Source: Diphasiastrum complanatum (lineage: Eukaryota; Streptophyta; Lycopodiopsida; Lycopodiales; Lycopodiaceae). Taken from it: DNA of 64,000 nucleotides. The notes below the pieces were generated by a model. It was not told the origin of the DNA and did not search any database. It saw nothing but the letters and a program-made list of their open reading frames with translations. Shown piece by piece: positions 36,541 through 47,729 of the stretch; position 1 is the stretch's first letter; every line of letters starts with the position of its first letter. Position numbers and translations under genes: made by a program. The stretch covers positions 67,170,972 to 67,234,971 of the forward strand of contig CM055097.1 of the NCBI GenBank assembly GCA_029204225.1, read 5' to 3'.

Positions 36541-38888
36541 GGATCTTCTTGGTGAAAAATCCGAGGAGAGTCTTCTTCAAATCTCGTCCCCATCACATCA
36601 TGATTGTCTTCAAAATCAATAATTGATGATGCATCCATAGATTTCTTGATCTCGGCCTCTTCAAATGATGAGTGTTGATCTTCATGAAAGACAACATCTC
36701 TACTTTCAATAACTTGAGAAGTAGAGAGTATAAAGACTCTATAGGCCTTCTTGGTGGATGAGTATCCAACCATGATCCCTTTGCATGCACTAGGATCTTC
36801 CTTCTTCCTTGTTTCCAAGGGAATATGGACAAAGCATAAGCATCCAAAAACTCTAAGGTGATCAACCTTAGGCTTCTTCAAAAATAAGATTTCATATGGT
36901 GACTTTCCTCCAAGAGCTATATGTGAGAGCCTATTGCAAAGATAATTTGCACAATTAATGGCTTCTCCCCAAAAATCTTTGGGCAAAGATGCCTCAATTC
37001 TCATAGATTTTGCACATTCACATAGAGATCTATTCTTTCTCTCGGCCACTCCATTTTGAGATGGAGAGTAGGCACAAGAAAACTCTTTTTTAATGCCTTC
37101 AAGCTCACAAAAATCTTGAAATTCATTGGAGACATATTCACCACCTCCATCACTTCTAAGAGCTTTAATCGTGAATGAGAATTGATTCTCTACATAAGCT
37201 TTGAAAATAAGGAAATGATCAAACACCATAGATTTTGAAGCAAGAAGATATATCCAAGTGAATCTTGTGTAATCATCAATGAAAGTAACAAAACAAGTGG
37301 CTCCTCCCTTGCTTGTAGTTGATGAGAAATGCACAACCGAGTGGATTAACTCCAAAGGATGCTTGCTTTTGATAGAAGATCTTGTAAATGGCTTTTTGTG
37401 AGATTTAGCAATAGCACAAGCCTCACAAGGCTTGATCTTCTTGGAGAGTGACTTTGGCAAGCCAATAGCTTTGCCTTCTTTGATCATAGAGAGCATGGAT
37501 TTGTAGTTGGGATGTCCCAACCTCCTATGCCATAATTCCTCCATAGAGAGCTTGTTCAGAAGAGCAACATTACAAGCATTCACATACTCATTTGGATCTA
37601 GTTTATAGATGCCACCAAATCTAGATCCTAATGCAAGTATCTTATCATTCTTCTTGATAGTGCAAGTATCAACATTGAATTTTACATCAAGGCCATTATC
37701 AAGCAATTGGCCAACACTAATAAGATTCTTGGTAAGCTTAAGTACATAAAGAACTCTAGAGAGAGAAAGAACTTTAGAGGATGCAAGCTTCAAGGGAATG
37801 TTCCCTATGCCTTCAATAGGACATTCAAAATCATTTGTAGTGTATATTGATTTCTTCACTCCATCATAAGGTGCAATAGAAGAGAAAGAATCCTTGGAGC
37901 TACACATATGTGAAGAGGCTCCACTATCAATATACCATAGGCCGTCCTTCTTGAAAGGAGTAGATGAGAAACTAGAGACCATAAGAGATCCCTCTCCATC
38001 ACTTGCAATAGTGTCTTCCTTCTCATTGGTAATATTGGCTTGCTTGAGTTGATTCTCCTTTTTGAAGCAATTGGTGGCATAATGACCTTTCTTGCCACAA
38101 TAAAAGCACTTGATCTTCTTCTTCTTCTTGAGCTTGGATGATGAAGCATTAGAGGAATCATCTTCCTCCTCATCTTTGTCTTTGGATTTGACTTTGTCCT
38201 TGCTTGAGGATTGTTGATGTTGGTTCTTGCTCCTCTCTTTGTGCTTATCCTTGGCAAAGAGAGCTTTGCCATCATTATGAGTGAGAGAAAGCTTGTCCAT
38301 CCTCAAGAGCTTGTACTCTTGTCTTGATTCTTCTGAAATTAGCACACTTTGGAGATCCTCCAAACTTGGTAGCTCCTCCTTAATGGCATAGGATTGGACA
38401 AGGTTATCAAATTCACTTCTCAAGCCATTGAGAATGACTTGAACTAGCTCATTTTGATTGATGGAATCACCAATGCAAGCAAGCTCTCTATGAATATCTT
38501 TTACTCTCAAAACATAACTAGATGCACTCTCATCACTCTTTTGGCTACTTTGAAAGATTTGATTCCTAAGAGTGAGAAACCTAGAGGTATTCTTAGCCTC
38601 ATAGATAGTCTTGAGACAATCCCAAGCTTCTTTGGCTGTTGTACAAGTACCTATCTCCCTCAATATCTCATTAGAGACATTCATCTTAATGTAGTGGAGA
38701 GCCATCCTAGCTCTCTTTTTGTACTTTTGAACCTCTTGAAGAACTTGTGGTTCTTCTTCAAGGCCAAGAACTATGTCCATCACATCTTGAAGGATAAAGA
38801 TGGACTCCATCCTCATTTTCCAAATTGAATAATTTGAAGTGGTCAATCTTTCACTTGGTTCCAACAAGGACGAACCCATAGAAGACAT
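36537..38888 (-). CDS. Copia gag-protease-integrase open frame, 783 aa
   Basis: This start is the first ATG (MSSMGSSLLEPSERL). Domains in order are a UBN2-type gag (about 10-200), a zinc knuckle CFYCGKKGHYATNC (261-274), a protease with WYIDSGASSHM (Asp321), a GAG-pre-integrase/HHCC region (His454, His459, Cys488, Cys491) and the integrase core. The core keeps LRSDGGGEY (Asp580) and NGVAERKNR (Glu616). The first catalytic Asp, expected in the family context IHSD, is Val518 here (LELIHSVVHFS). The following CGP is also changed. The frame ends 4 nt into the RT frame after a late frameshift, since the true linker continues in the RT frame. Integrase should therefore be inactive, although gag and protease look sound. 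Confidence 0.93.
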   Translation of the reverse strand: MSSMGSSLLEPSERLTTSNYSIWKMRMESIFILQDVMDIVLGLEEEPQVLQEVQKYKKRARMALHYIKMNVSNEILREIGTCTTAKEAWDCLKTIYEAKNTSRFLTLRNQIFQSSQKSDESASSYVLRVKDIHRELACIGDSINQNELVQVILNGLRSEFDNLVQSYAIKEELPSLEDLQSVLISEESRQEYKLLRMDKLSLTHNDGKALFAKDKHKERSKNQHQQSSSKDKVKSKDKDEEEDDSSNASSSKLKKKKKIKCFYCGKKGHYATNCFKKENQLKQANITNEKEDTIASDGEGSLMVSSFSSTPFKKDGLWYIDSGASSHMCSSKDSFSSIAPYDGVKKSIYTTNDFECPIEGIGNIPLKLASSKVLSLSRVLYVLKLTKNLISVGQLLDNGLDVKFNVDTCTIKKNDKILALGSRFGGIYKLDPNEYVNACNVALLNKLSMEELWHRRLGHPNYKSMLSMIKEGKAIGLPKSLSKKIKPCEACAIAKSHKKPFTRSSIKSKHPLELIHSVVHFSSTTSKGGATCFVTFIDDYTRFTWIYLLASKSMVFDHFLIFKAYVENQFSFTIKALRSDGGGEYVSNEFQDFCELEGIKKEFSCAYSPSQNGVAERKNRSLCECAKSMRIEASLPKDFWGEAINCANYLCNRLSHIALGGKSPYEILFLKKPKVDHLRVFGCLCFVHIPLETRKKEDPSACKGIMVGYSSTKKAYRVFILSTSQVIESRDVVFHEDQHSSFEEAEIKKSMDASSIIDFEDNHDVMGTRFEEDSPRIFHQEDP

Positions 38889-39631
38889 TTGAAGTGAAGA
38901 AAACTCAAATGATGAACAATAAATGTTATTACACACTTTCAATAGGATCCAATAATTGAGTACTATCTCCTCCTATGAAAGATCTTACAACAATTTGTGA
39001 ATTGATTCTCACTAGCTACTCAAATCTCTCTAAAACAAGATCTATTTCACATCAAATGATGGAGTATAGGCAAAGTTAGGATCTAACACTCTTAGCACGT
39101 GTGAAATACACTAAGAAACCAAATTTGACTCAAATACAATGATATTTCATGAAACAAAATGGCTAAGATCTCAAAACAGTGCCTAGATCACATATAGATG
39201 AGATTGGCAAGCATACAACTGTGATTTTGGATCAACCAAGCAATCTCTTGACCAAACCAAATGTGTCCACCCAGGTCTAGGTGCCCTACCTAACCCTCTT
39301 CAAAAGCTTATAACTTTTGATTGGCTCAACCAAATGGAATGAAACTGATTGCAACAGAAACTAGACAAAAATAGCTTCAAAACAAGCTATCAAGCAAGAT
39401 AAATGGATCAAACATGAGAGAGAACTTCCAAACTGAAATTGGATGTTCCTCACACGTGTCTGAGCACCTGATTCCGTACAGTACCAGATCAGACCCAATC
39501 AATGTTCTTTTGATCTCTTTTGATCCAAGATTGAACAAGATAGCTAGGAAAATGGGCCTTGACAACTTCTAGCTCAAGATTGATGAAAATTTTTCACTTA
39601 GATGGATCAAAATGCATGGTAACCTTAGGTA

Positions 39632-39644
39632 GGCTCTGATACCA
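39632..39644 (-). other. Primer-binding site of the young copia element
   Basis: On the minus strand it reads TGGTATCAGAGCC, directly after the LTR end CAACA. This is the tRNA-Met type usual for copia. Confidence 0.92.
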
Positions 39645-40195
39645 TGTTGAATTTCACACGTGTGGACTGTCCACTACATGTACTTGTGATCTCCTAAGGT
39701 GTGTAGATGCACCAAGATCAAGACTAGATTGAGATTCAAGATCAATCTTGAATCCTATGGCAAAAACACACTACTACATGCATTCAATCACTTCCAACTC
39801 TCACTCACACGTGTGGGAAGTATTCAAAAAATAATCTAAGTAAAAACAAGCTGCTCTCCTCGGGTAGAGAGAGAAAATGCATCATGAGCTCTCGGGTAGA
39901 GAGAGAAAGCTAGAAATCCAATAACTCACAAAATCCATGAAATCACCAAATCAATTGCATTCAAAATGAGGAGTACAATGATACTAGTAGGTCCACGAGC
40001 TACCACTATGCTTAACTATGATTGGACCATATTTTGTCACCTCTTGATCCTATTGAATCATTGATCTATGCACCTCTTAATTCTATTGGACTATATTCAA
40101 GCACACCTCAATTTCCTATTGGACCTCACAAGGTTCCACCTCTAAATCCTATTGGACCTCTTGGAATTCATCAAACAAAAACTTTACACTTGTCT
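39645..40195 (-). repeat. Truncated 5' LTR of the young copia element
   Basis: It matches 34147-34697 almost base for base, from TGTTGAATTTCAC to ACTTTACACTTGTCT. Similarity ends sharply there, and the U3 end (about 185 bp) is missing. The following sequence is unrelated. Confidence 0.92.
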
Positions 40196-41210
40196 TTGAC
40201 CATGGTTGTGAGTTATAAGCGATACATATGGCCAAAAATATTGGTGAATCATTTCATACGGTAAGATTTCCAAACTAACTCAGAAGTATCCCTCCTAATT
40301 CAATTAGTTGAGCTGAGTTTAGAAAATAATGAATTTTGAGGTGTAGGCCTTTACACATGTATTACCACATTTAATCCAATTCTAAATTTCCTAAGTTGAT
40401 AAGCCGAACTCAAATAGAGATACTTTATTAGCTTACGAGTAATTGTACTCTCAAGATAATACCCATCAATCATCTTTTCTTTCCCATTAAGTTTATGCAT
40501 GCAAAATAAACTCAATCACAAGAATACATAGTGGATCCACTGGAAATATAAAATTGTGCAAAAATAGATCTTGACCCAACAACGATTCACCACATAACAT
40601 ATCTTCACAAATTATACATGATCTGTGTCTGTATTCAACTCAACTGAGATATTTATTACTCAGTTAACTCCTAGAGAATCTTATTTCTCAGAGAGTGCTT
40701 TTAACTAATGTATACATGAGGACTACATGGAAATTGCATGAGTGAGTGCATAGACCTCTACTCTCTATCTATTGGAGTAGAAACTCGCCCCCATCGACAC
40801 TTTTGGCTTAGGTTCATGTTACCAGTTTCTCTCTTCTCCTCAAGCATTCACATGGCATGGCTTGAGGGCTAGATCTAGGATCTTGGTTGGGAGATTTTGC
40901 TCCTACATGTCTCATGTTATATTTTCCTATCCTCATCTTAGGGATCTTCCTAACGTTCATTACATTAGTATCAGGATAAAATTTGAGGCAAGCTTTACAT
41001 CGGCTTGGAAGTTGGAAGCACTTGGATTTGTATCTCGAATTGGAGTGCTGATTTCTCAAGAGAAGTGTGGAAGTGGATTAGAGAAAATAATATGAGTTTT
41101 TACAACCTTTTTTTTTTGCTTGCCTCCACTATCCTCTGGCCATAGAAATAGTTATGAATGACATGATGACAAAAATTCAGCTTTTTTGAAACATCAAGCA
41201 CCATAAAACA
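40196..41210. other. Gene-free spacer
   Basis: No coding sequence was recognised. The sequence begins exactly where the truncated LTR stops and ends at the second Athila-like fragment, so it may be part of that older element's LTR. Confidence 0.4.
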
Positions 41211-41892
41211 TTGCTAATTGGACTAAAGAAGATGCAACATTCCTCTAAGAACAATTATTCCTCATGTAACAAGAAGACTGATCCCACTACAAATTTTGGT
41301 GTCATTGTTGGGGAGTGTTCACACTTTTTTCCTTCAGTTTGTTAGTGTCACTTTGTGTCAAGTTTCGATTAGCTTGCATTTAGAGCATCATGTTTTTGCA
41401 TCTTAGTGTTGGATTTTGCCTTATAGTGGAAGCGGATGGAAATAGAGTTCCAAAACATTTTGGAAACCTTTGCCATGGTCACTAAAGTTGAAATCCAGTG
41501 AGATCTACCATATAGTCGAGAGGCAAATGTTCTTGACATGGAAATGAAAAAAACATGGTTTGATTCGTTAAGAGCTTGACATGTCCATTACTTGTCCAAT
41601 TGTAACAACTCTTACCATACTTGTTGGGACCAAAATATCTTGATTAGAGTCATTTGGAAGCTTTGTGAGAATAATATAACTTTCTTGTTGAAAATTACAT
41701 CACGTAAGTCTTTAAAAGCCCTATCTAAATTATTGTGATTAACTTCTACAACTTGTCTTAGATTAAAATGTTTAATCTATATATAAACTACTTAAGGTGG
41801 GCAACAGAATCAACACAAATAAATCTAAATCCATAGTGAATGTATCCAAGGTTGGATAGAAGGATTGAGAGATTACGCGCTAATTAAAATCA
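41211..41892 (+). mobile_element. Athila/Tat-like Ty3/gypsy 5' fragment, copy 2
   Basis: This is the second copy of 23903-24591. Its primer-binding site reads TGGTGTCATTGTTGGGGA (41297-41314), one more transition away from the tRNA-Asp complement than copy 1. Both copies end at about the same point, near a GAGAGAT motif. That suggests either a shared structural end or that both derive from one deleted family. Confidence 0.65.
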
Positions 41893-43300
41893 ACTAAATT
41901 CAATGAAGTGTCAAATTTCAAAGTTTAGAACCTATTTTGATCCACAAATGATCAATAAGAGTGATGGGTAGCTTGGAATCTTGATCTACATCAAGACTAG
42001 CATCCAATTCTAGTTCTACTTGACAATTTTTAGTGATCGAAGCAAGAACAATAAGAAATGATGATCAAACGGCTTCACACGTGTGAAGTGACAAAATTTC
42101 TAGAATTCACACGTGTGGGGAATGTCCACAAGACTGACTGATCTTAATTAAGCTTTGTGACTGGCACTATAACCTGATTCTAGATTGATCAACAAAATCT
42201 AGTTCAGAAGAAATGGCTAATCCACAATCTAGCATGCTAATCAACAGTATATTATAGCAATGATCAAAGAATGAAAAAATACAAGATTTAAATGTATGAG
42301 CATTAGCCTCAACACGAGTTAGAGAGAGAGAGAGAGCTAGAGAGATAACAAACAATATTTGTTTAGATCCAAAATGACATGAGATAGCTACAAAACTTTG
42401 GTTCTTCATTATAAATTGTGTGGAGAGCTACACATATTTATGGAGATTGAGGTAGCTCGAGGTAGAACCATATCTATCCATTCCAAAATGACATCTAAAG
42501 TGACATCTAGAGTCTATGTGACATTTGTCACTTGTCATGCATGAAATTCTACCAACTTTTAACAAGTGTACTAGTTCTAACTAGAAATGTCCAAATCATC
42601 ATGCATGTGTCCAATAAATTTTGTGCATGCCTTGCATGTCACTATGGATCACTTACAATTAATGCATGTGAGTTGCCACGAGTTTCTACAAGCATAATCA
42701 TGCTAATTCTATGTCTACAAACTATATGCAAGTTGCATTTATAAAACTAGACAATACATAACCATGTAGCTCGAATTCTATGTAGGCCAAACTTGGCATT
42801 TTGCATTAATGAGCTACATACTTGCATGGTACAACATTTGTAGCAAGCCAAGAAATCAATATGGATTGTTTTTCAATTTTAACAGAAGTAATATCACTGG
42901 ACGGCCTACTAACAGAAAAATTAGTTTACTTAGCAAATACCAAGCACTCAGTCACAAAGAAGTTGATTGCTCACAAAACCAATGTTTCTTCACAATGGAT
43001 CCATCATGGATCAAGTACACAATCATGATAATCTCTCTCTCGGCTCCTTCCATCACGTGTGGGACAGCTCATTGTACTCATCCATATCCACTTTGGATAA
43101 GATCTATCTAATTTGCCACATCATCCATTGGTGGTTTGTGTTGACCTTCTAGATTCCTATAATCTAGGACCTAACTCCTATAATTTGGGAGATTCCATAT
43201 TTGACTCAAATAAAAACTAAATAAACTGGATTTGAATATTACAAGTGTTATTTCACACGTGTGGACAGGTCCTCACATGTGTGGATCCACATAGATACCA
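41893..43300. other. Spacer with repeated CACACGTGTG motifs
   Basis: There is no readable gene. TTCACACGTGTG occurs near 42069, 42103 and 43253, resembling the end of the young copia LTR. The last of these may be residual 5' LTR of the copia copy that follows, but I cannot delimit an LTR. Confidence 0.4.
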
Positions 43301-45064
43301 AACAATTGCCTAAACACTTTGCAAGTGAGTGTTCAAGGGCAAAACCAAAAGCAAGTGGTCTAAAGGGCAAGATCAAGTGGATGCTTCTTCAAGTGGCAAA
43401 AAGAAGGATAGATCAAAGCTCAAGTGCTTCTATTGTGGCATCAAAGGACACTTTGCAAGTGAGTGCTACAAGAAGAAGAGAGATCAGGGAGACAAGCAAG
43501 GTAATCTTACTCTTGATGAGGATGGTTTGGATGTTCAAGATGCAAATGATGATGCTTTTCTGATGTCTTCATGTATGCTTGCTAATGATGGAGATCTAGA
43601 TCTTTGGTGGATTGATAGTGGAGCAAGTTCACGCATGACCTTTCACAAAGGGTACTTCACTTCTTTGTTGGCATATGGAGATGACAAGAGGGTGATCTAC
43701 ATGGCCAATGATGGTGAGTGTGCAATCAAAGGGATTGGCACAATTCTTATTTCTCTCTCTACAAATAGGAATGTTCATTTGGAGGATGTCTTGTTTATTC
43801 CATCTATTACCAAGAATTTGCTTAGTGTGAGTCAAATGCTAAGTAAGGGCCTCAAGGTGGAGTTTGATGGAGATGCTTGTTTGATCAAAATGAAGGATGT
43901 CTTGATTGGAAAAGGTAAAAAGCAAGGGAAGTTGTTCAGACTTGATGCTTGTGTTATTGGTAACCAAGTTGGATGTGTTGCAAGGGAGCAAATTTCTATT
44001 CAAGAGGTCTGGCACAAAAGGATGGGACACCTCAACTTCAAGTCATTGGAGGTAATGGCAAGGAAGAAGGTTGTGATTGGAAGACTACCTTATACTAGAT
44101 CTATTTCTAGATCTACAAAGCCTTTTCAACTTGTACATCGGATATTTATGGATTTACTACAATTAGCAATAGTGGAGCTAAGATGTATGTAGCATTCATT
44201 GATGATTTTAGTAGATTTTGTTGGATCTATCTACTAAAGAGCAAGGATGAAGTGTATGATGTCTTTTTCAAGTTCAAGAAAGCAAGGGAGAACCAATTTT
44301 TCACAAAGATCAAGTGCTTGAGAGGTGACAATGGTGGTGAGTACATATCTAACAAGTTCAAGGCCTTTTGTGATGAGTATGGGATCAAGAGGGAATATAC
44401 AACATCAAGGATCCCACAAGAAAATGGAGTGGCTGAAAGGAAGAATAGGACTTTATGTGAAAGTGCTAAAGCTATGAGGTCAAGTGCTAATCTTGACAAA
44501 CCATTTTGGGATCAAGCTTTGTTGTGTGCCAATTTCTTGTGCAATAGGTGGCCGAGTGCTATTTTGGATGGAAGGACACCTTTTGAGATGCTATTCAAGA
44601 GGAGGCCAAGTCTCAACTTTCTAAGAACCTTTGGATGCACATGCTATGTCAACATTACTCTTCATGATAGGACCAAGGAGGATCCATCTTCAAGAAGAGG
44701 TATTTTTGTTGGATATAGTGAGGTGAGTAAAGCCTACAAGGCTTACATTCCTTCTACTAACAAAGTGATTGTTGGTAGAGATGTCATTTTTGATGAGGGG
44801 TACATTCCAAAGGTGTCTTCAAGCATGATTGATGGTAAAGTAGATGGATCTAACATTCTTGATGTTGATGAGAAGGATCTTACTTTGGATGGTGGTGATG
44901 ATGGACCTTCATCAAGTCAAAAGCCAAGGAGAACATCAAGAGAAAGACAAGTACCTTCAAGGATCACATATGATCAAAAGGGTAAGCAAGTAGTTTCTGG
45001 AAATTATGTTGCTTTCCTAGACTCTTTGGATGAGCCTACAAGTGTAGATCAAGCAAGGAAATAA
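43301..45064 (+). pseudogene. Copia gag(partial)-protease-integrase
   Basis: The copy is cut off at the 5' side within gag, just before the zinc knuckle CFYCGIKGHFASEC (a short HFASEC piece is duplicated upstream). Protease reads WWIDSGASSRM. The pre-integrase has WHKRMGHLNFKSL, but the paired CxxC that should follow is deleted. One base is lost just before 44141; after the shift the integrase core is well kept: DIYGFTTISNSGAKM (first Asp), LRGDNGGEY and NGVAERKNR. The chain then runs through FVGYSEVSKAYKAY and the basic linker PRRTSRERQVPSR to a TAA at 45062-45064. Apart from the shift and this stop it is little decayed, so the copy is not old. Confidence 0.9.
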
Positions 45065-45817
45065 GAGGAGTGGATCCAAGCAATGGATCTTGAGTATCGA
45101 TCTCTTATGAAGAGTGGAACATCTTTTGGAAGATCTTCTTGTGTACATGGAGCTATGCAAGTGGATGGATGTTATCTTGCTGTAAAATCAAATATTGGAT
45201 CTGGAAAAAAAAAATTGTTTAATGACTTTGATGATCAAGTTGAAGATCAAGAGGTTGATCTCAAAGCGCTTCAACTAGTCAAAAGGGAAGTTGGCAATTT
45301 GGAGCTAGTCAAGAGCATCAAAGGAGAGGTAATTGGCAAAGATGTTATGGATATTTTTTTTCAGCATATTGAAGACTCAAGTAAGGTCAAAGGAGCAGCA
45401 AGGAAGTGTTGTTCAAGTTTACTGTACTTGTTCTATCTCATGTTTGAGCAATTTCATGTGGATGTGTGCAAATTGTCAAGATATGGTAAAACTAGCTACA
45501 TTGGTGAACATTGTTTTGATGTTGGATTTGTACTAGCATTCTTGGTTGGTTTTACTGATGGAAATGAAGCTATTGGAGGTTCATTATGTCACTCATTCAT
45601 GGTCAAGTCATCAAGGCTTGATGGCATCTTATGGCAAGATGGAGATGGAGGCTCATTCATGGAGTATCATGGTGGATACAAGGCAACAAAGGACAAAGGA
45701 GGAGGAGACATGCAAGCAAAAGTTGATCACTCACATTTATTGTTTTTTTTGCTGTATTTTTCCAGAGAGTTCAGAGTTGGAAGCATGGTGGAATCATTTC
45801 ATTTACATTCTATTTGA
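45065..45817 (+). CDS. Unrecognised open frame replacing reverse transcriptase
   Basis: The frame continues in phase from the integrase-linker frame after its TAA. It begins with the true RT start (EEWIQAMDLEYRSLMKSGT) and then switches abruptly to sequence with no RT motif: no GLKQAP, no YVDD. About 225 residues stay open. They include an acidic part (FNDFDDQVEDQEVDL), a Cys/Leu-rich part (CCSSLLYLFYLMFEQF) and a Gly-rich part (DGDGGSFMEYHGGY). I recognise no domain. It may be non-autonomous-element filler or captured DNA. With no start codon of proven use, translation is uncertain; an internal ATG at 45083 is the first available. Confidence 0.5.
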   Translation, partial: EEWIQAMDLEYRSLMKSGTSFGRSSCVHGAMQVDGCYLAVKSNIGSGKKKLFNDFDDQVEDQEVDLKALQLVKREVGNLELVKSIKGEVIGKDVMDIFFQHIEDSSKVKGAARKCCSSLLYLFYLMFEQFHVDVCKLSRYGKTSYIGEHCFDVGFVLAFLVGFTDGNEAIGGSLCHSFMVKSSRLDGILWQDGDGGSFMEYHGGYKATKDKGGGDMQAKVDHSHLLFFLLYFSREFRVGSMVESFHLHSI

Positions 45818-45933
45818 TTCTTCATGTTCTAGTCACATTCTTACATGTAAAATTGATGTAAGAAATAGTGAAGCATCCCAAGTGGACACTATTCTCTATA
45901 TCAATTATGGTTGTTTCTATTTTATTCTCAGGA

Positions 45934-46187
45934 AGAAGATCATTCTTATGATGGATCAAAGTTCTATTGTCAAAAACTATGCTAGGAGCAAGCATATTGA
46001 GATACAATATCATTTTGTGAGGGAGCGAGTCATTGCAAAGGAGGTGGAGCTTCAACATGTGTCTTCAAGGGAATGTGTAGCTGATATCTTCACCAAAGCA
46101 TTGGGAAAAGACTTGTTCATGAAGCATAGGACTTCACTGGGAGTATTATCAAAGTCTATGCTAAAACTAGTTGAAGAAGGAGTGTGA
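45934..46187 (+). pseudogene. Copia RNase H C-terminal tail
   Basis: The distal end of pol is preserved in frame: YARSKHIEIQYHFVRERV, then SSRECVADIFTKALGKDL and LGVLSKSMLKLVEEG, ending at a TGA inside the LTR start. The rest of RNase H and all of RT are missing. It is continuous with the foreign segment before it. Confidence 0.85.
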
Positions 46188-46665
46188 AAGATTCAACTAG
46201 TTTCATCACATTTTGCAATATTTCTATATTTGGCATATTGAGGCCAAAACTTGTTTTAGACTTAGAGGTTGACTTTTCAAAGTTCATTAGTCTACACTTT
46301 TTGAAAGTGTGGAAAAGTTAGAATGCGAGTTTGAGTAGATTCAATTTGAATAGTTGGGTACATTGAATCTAGACCCAAAATTAGTAGGGTTAGCATTTTG
46401 GTGGGAAAGCCAAGTGGCCAAAGAGGGTCTGGACCTGTTATAAAAGGATGTAGCTTGTGGAGAGAGTGATCTTCTCTCTTCTCTATTTCATTTCATGCTT
46501 ATACATGGTTCTCTTGGGTTCTACTATCCATTGGTGCACTATCTTGGTGATTGCTTGCAATTTTATGTGTAGAATGATCTATATTTGTTATTTTTGGATC
46601 CACACGTTGAAATACAGTAGCTTACAGACAACAATAGTACATAGTCATTTCATTCAAGTTTGATC
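46183..46665 (+). repeat. 3' LTR of the RT-less copia element (right end uncertain)
   Basis: It begins TGTGAAAGATTC right after the purine tract GAAGAAGGAG, at the expected place past the end of pol. The right border is not defined, because no partner LTR exists in the window. The satellite field begins just after. Confidence 0.55.
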
Positions 46666-46675
46666 AAGTTCTATT

Positions 46676-47056
46676 GCGATTTCTAAGTCCTACGGTCCTC
46701 TACGGTCCATCTGCGACCTCTACGGTCCCTCTTTGACCTCTGTTGTCCTCAACGACCCTCTGCGACCTATGCGGTCCTCTATGACCTCTGCGGTCCTCTG
46801 CAATCTCTACGGTCCTCTGCTGTCCTCTCGGACCTTTGCGGTCCCTCTCTGGTCCTCTACGGTCCCTCTCAGGTCCTAATGCGGTCCCTCTCTGGTCCTA
46901 ATGTCATCCCTCTACGGTCCTTTGAGGTCCCTTTGCGGTCCCTCTACGGTCCTCTATGCTTCCTCTACAGTTTCTCTACGGTCCCTATGCGACCCTCTAC
47001 GGTCCACACGCCGCGGCGGGTGCTCCCTCTGTGGTCCTCTGAGGTCCCTCTCGAAC
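46676..47056 (+). repeat. GGTCC-type tandem array, forward block 1
   Basis: Short degenerate units of about 10-21 bp built on CTCTRCGGTCC, TGCGGTCCCT and TGCGACC repeat over almost 400 bp. Unit length varies, so this is a decayed minisatellite. Short open frames across it are by-products of the repeat. Confidence 0.85.
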
Positions 47057-47474
47057 TGATGGTTTTGTAGGTTGCGGATTGCGGTGCTGTTGCGGATTGC
47101 GGTTGTGGTTGTGGCCGAAAAACCCAGAACGGGCCTTCCCCGTCCAATTATCTATTATATAAAAATGAATGTTTTCGAAATATATGAGATGCTGAAATAG
47201 CTCTGCATGATAAGGTAGTGACACGTGGCAAATGGTATATCCCATAAGTACCGTATACATCTATCCATCAAAAAATGGTATAAGTAAAACCCCTACCCTC
47301 CATAGTCTTCACATTCTCGTTTGCATAACTCCACAATCCAATTTTGGAACCATCGATCTACTTGCAAGCAAAAGTCCAAATCAATGGTATTTTTCATTCA
47401 ATGAAAAGACAAGAGCTATAAATTTATACTGAAGACCAGTTTTATAAATTGGATTTTTTTTCATGAAAAAAATT

Positions 47475-47506
47475 TCAGAACCTCCCGCCGCGGCGGGAGG
47501 TTCTGA
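47475..47506. repeat. 32-bp perfect GC-rich palindrome
   Basis: The arm TCAGAACCTCCCGCCG is followed immediately by its exact complement, centred on CCGCGG. It is the best-preserved member of a family with eight further full, partial or half copies up to 49101 (near 47570, 47625, 47693, 48566, 48791, 48902, 49002 and 49077). Confidence 0.97.
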
Positions 47507-47527
47507 GTTTCCCATTTTCAATTTTTA

Positions 47528-47721
47528 GAGTTCCCCATCGAACATTAGTTGAGTGTAGAAAAACAACATCAGAACCTCCCGCCGTTGAGTTTCCCATTGA
47601 ACATTAGCTGCGTGTAAAAAAACATCAAAACCTCCCACCGCGGCATTCCATCAGAGTATCCCATTGAACATTAGCTGAGTGTAAAAAATCATCAGAACCT
47701 CCCACCGCGACGGGAGGTTCT
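47528..47721 (+). repeat. Three tandem units each ending in a palindrome arm
   Basis: Units start at 47528, 47587 and 47654 with GAGTTTCCCATTGAACATTAG-like sequence and end with the CAGAACCTCCC(G/A)CCG arm. The first has only the left arm, the second an arm plus CGG, the third a nearly full palindrome. The palindrome was thus already part of the unit when it was duplicated. Confidence 0.85.
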
Positions 47722-47729
47722 AATTTTTC

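Larger units (their letters stand above)
34147..40195 (-). mobile_element. Young Ty1/copia element with 5'-truncated LTR
   Basis: It runs on the minus strand. The 3' LTR is 34147-34881, and the 5' LTR survives only as 39645-40195, missing about 185 bp of its outer end. The shared 551 bp differ at about 8 positions (about 98.5% identity), so insertion was recent. A perfect PBS complement (GGCTCTGATACCA, 39632-39644) and a purine tract (AGGAGGAG next to 34881) are present. Two long frames cover gag-protease-integrase and RT-RNase H. Outer-end loss explains why no target-site duplication can be found. Confidence 0.93.
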
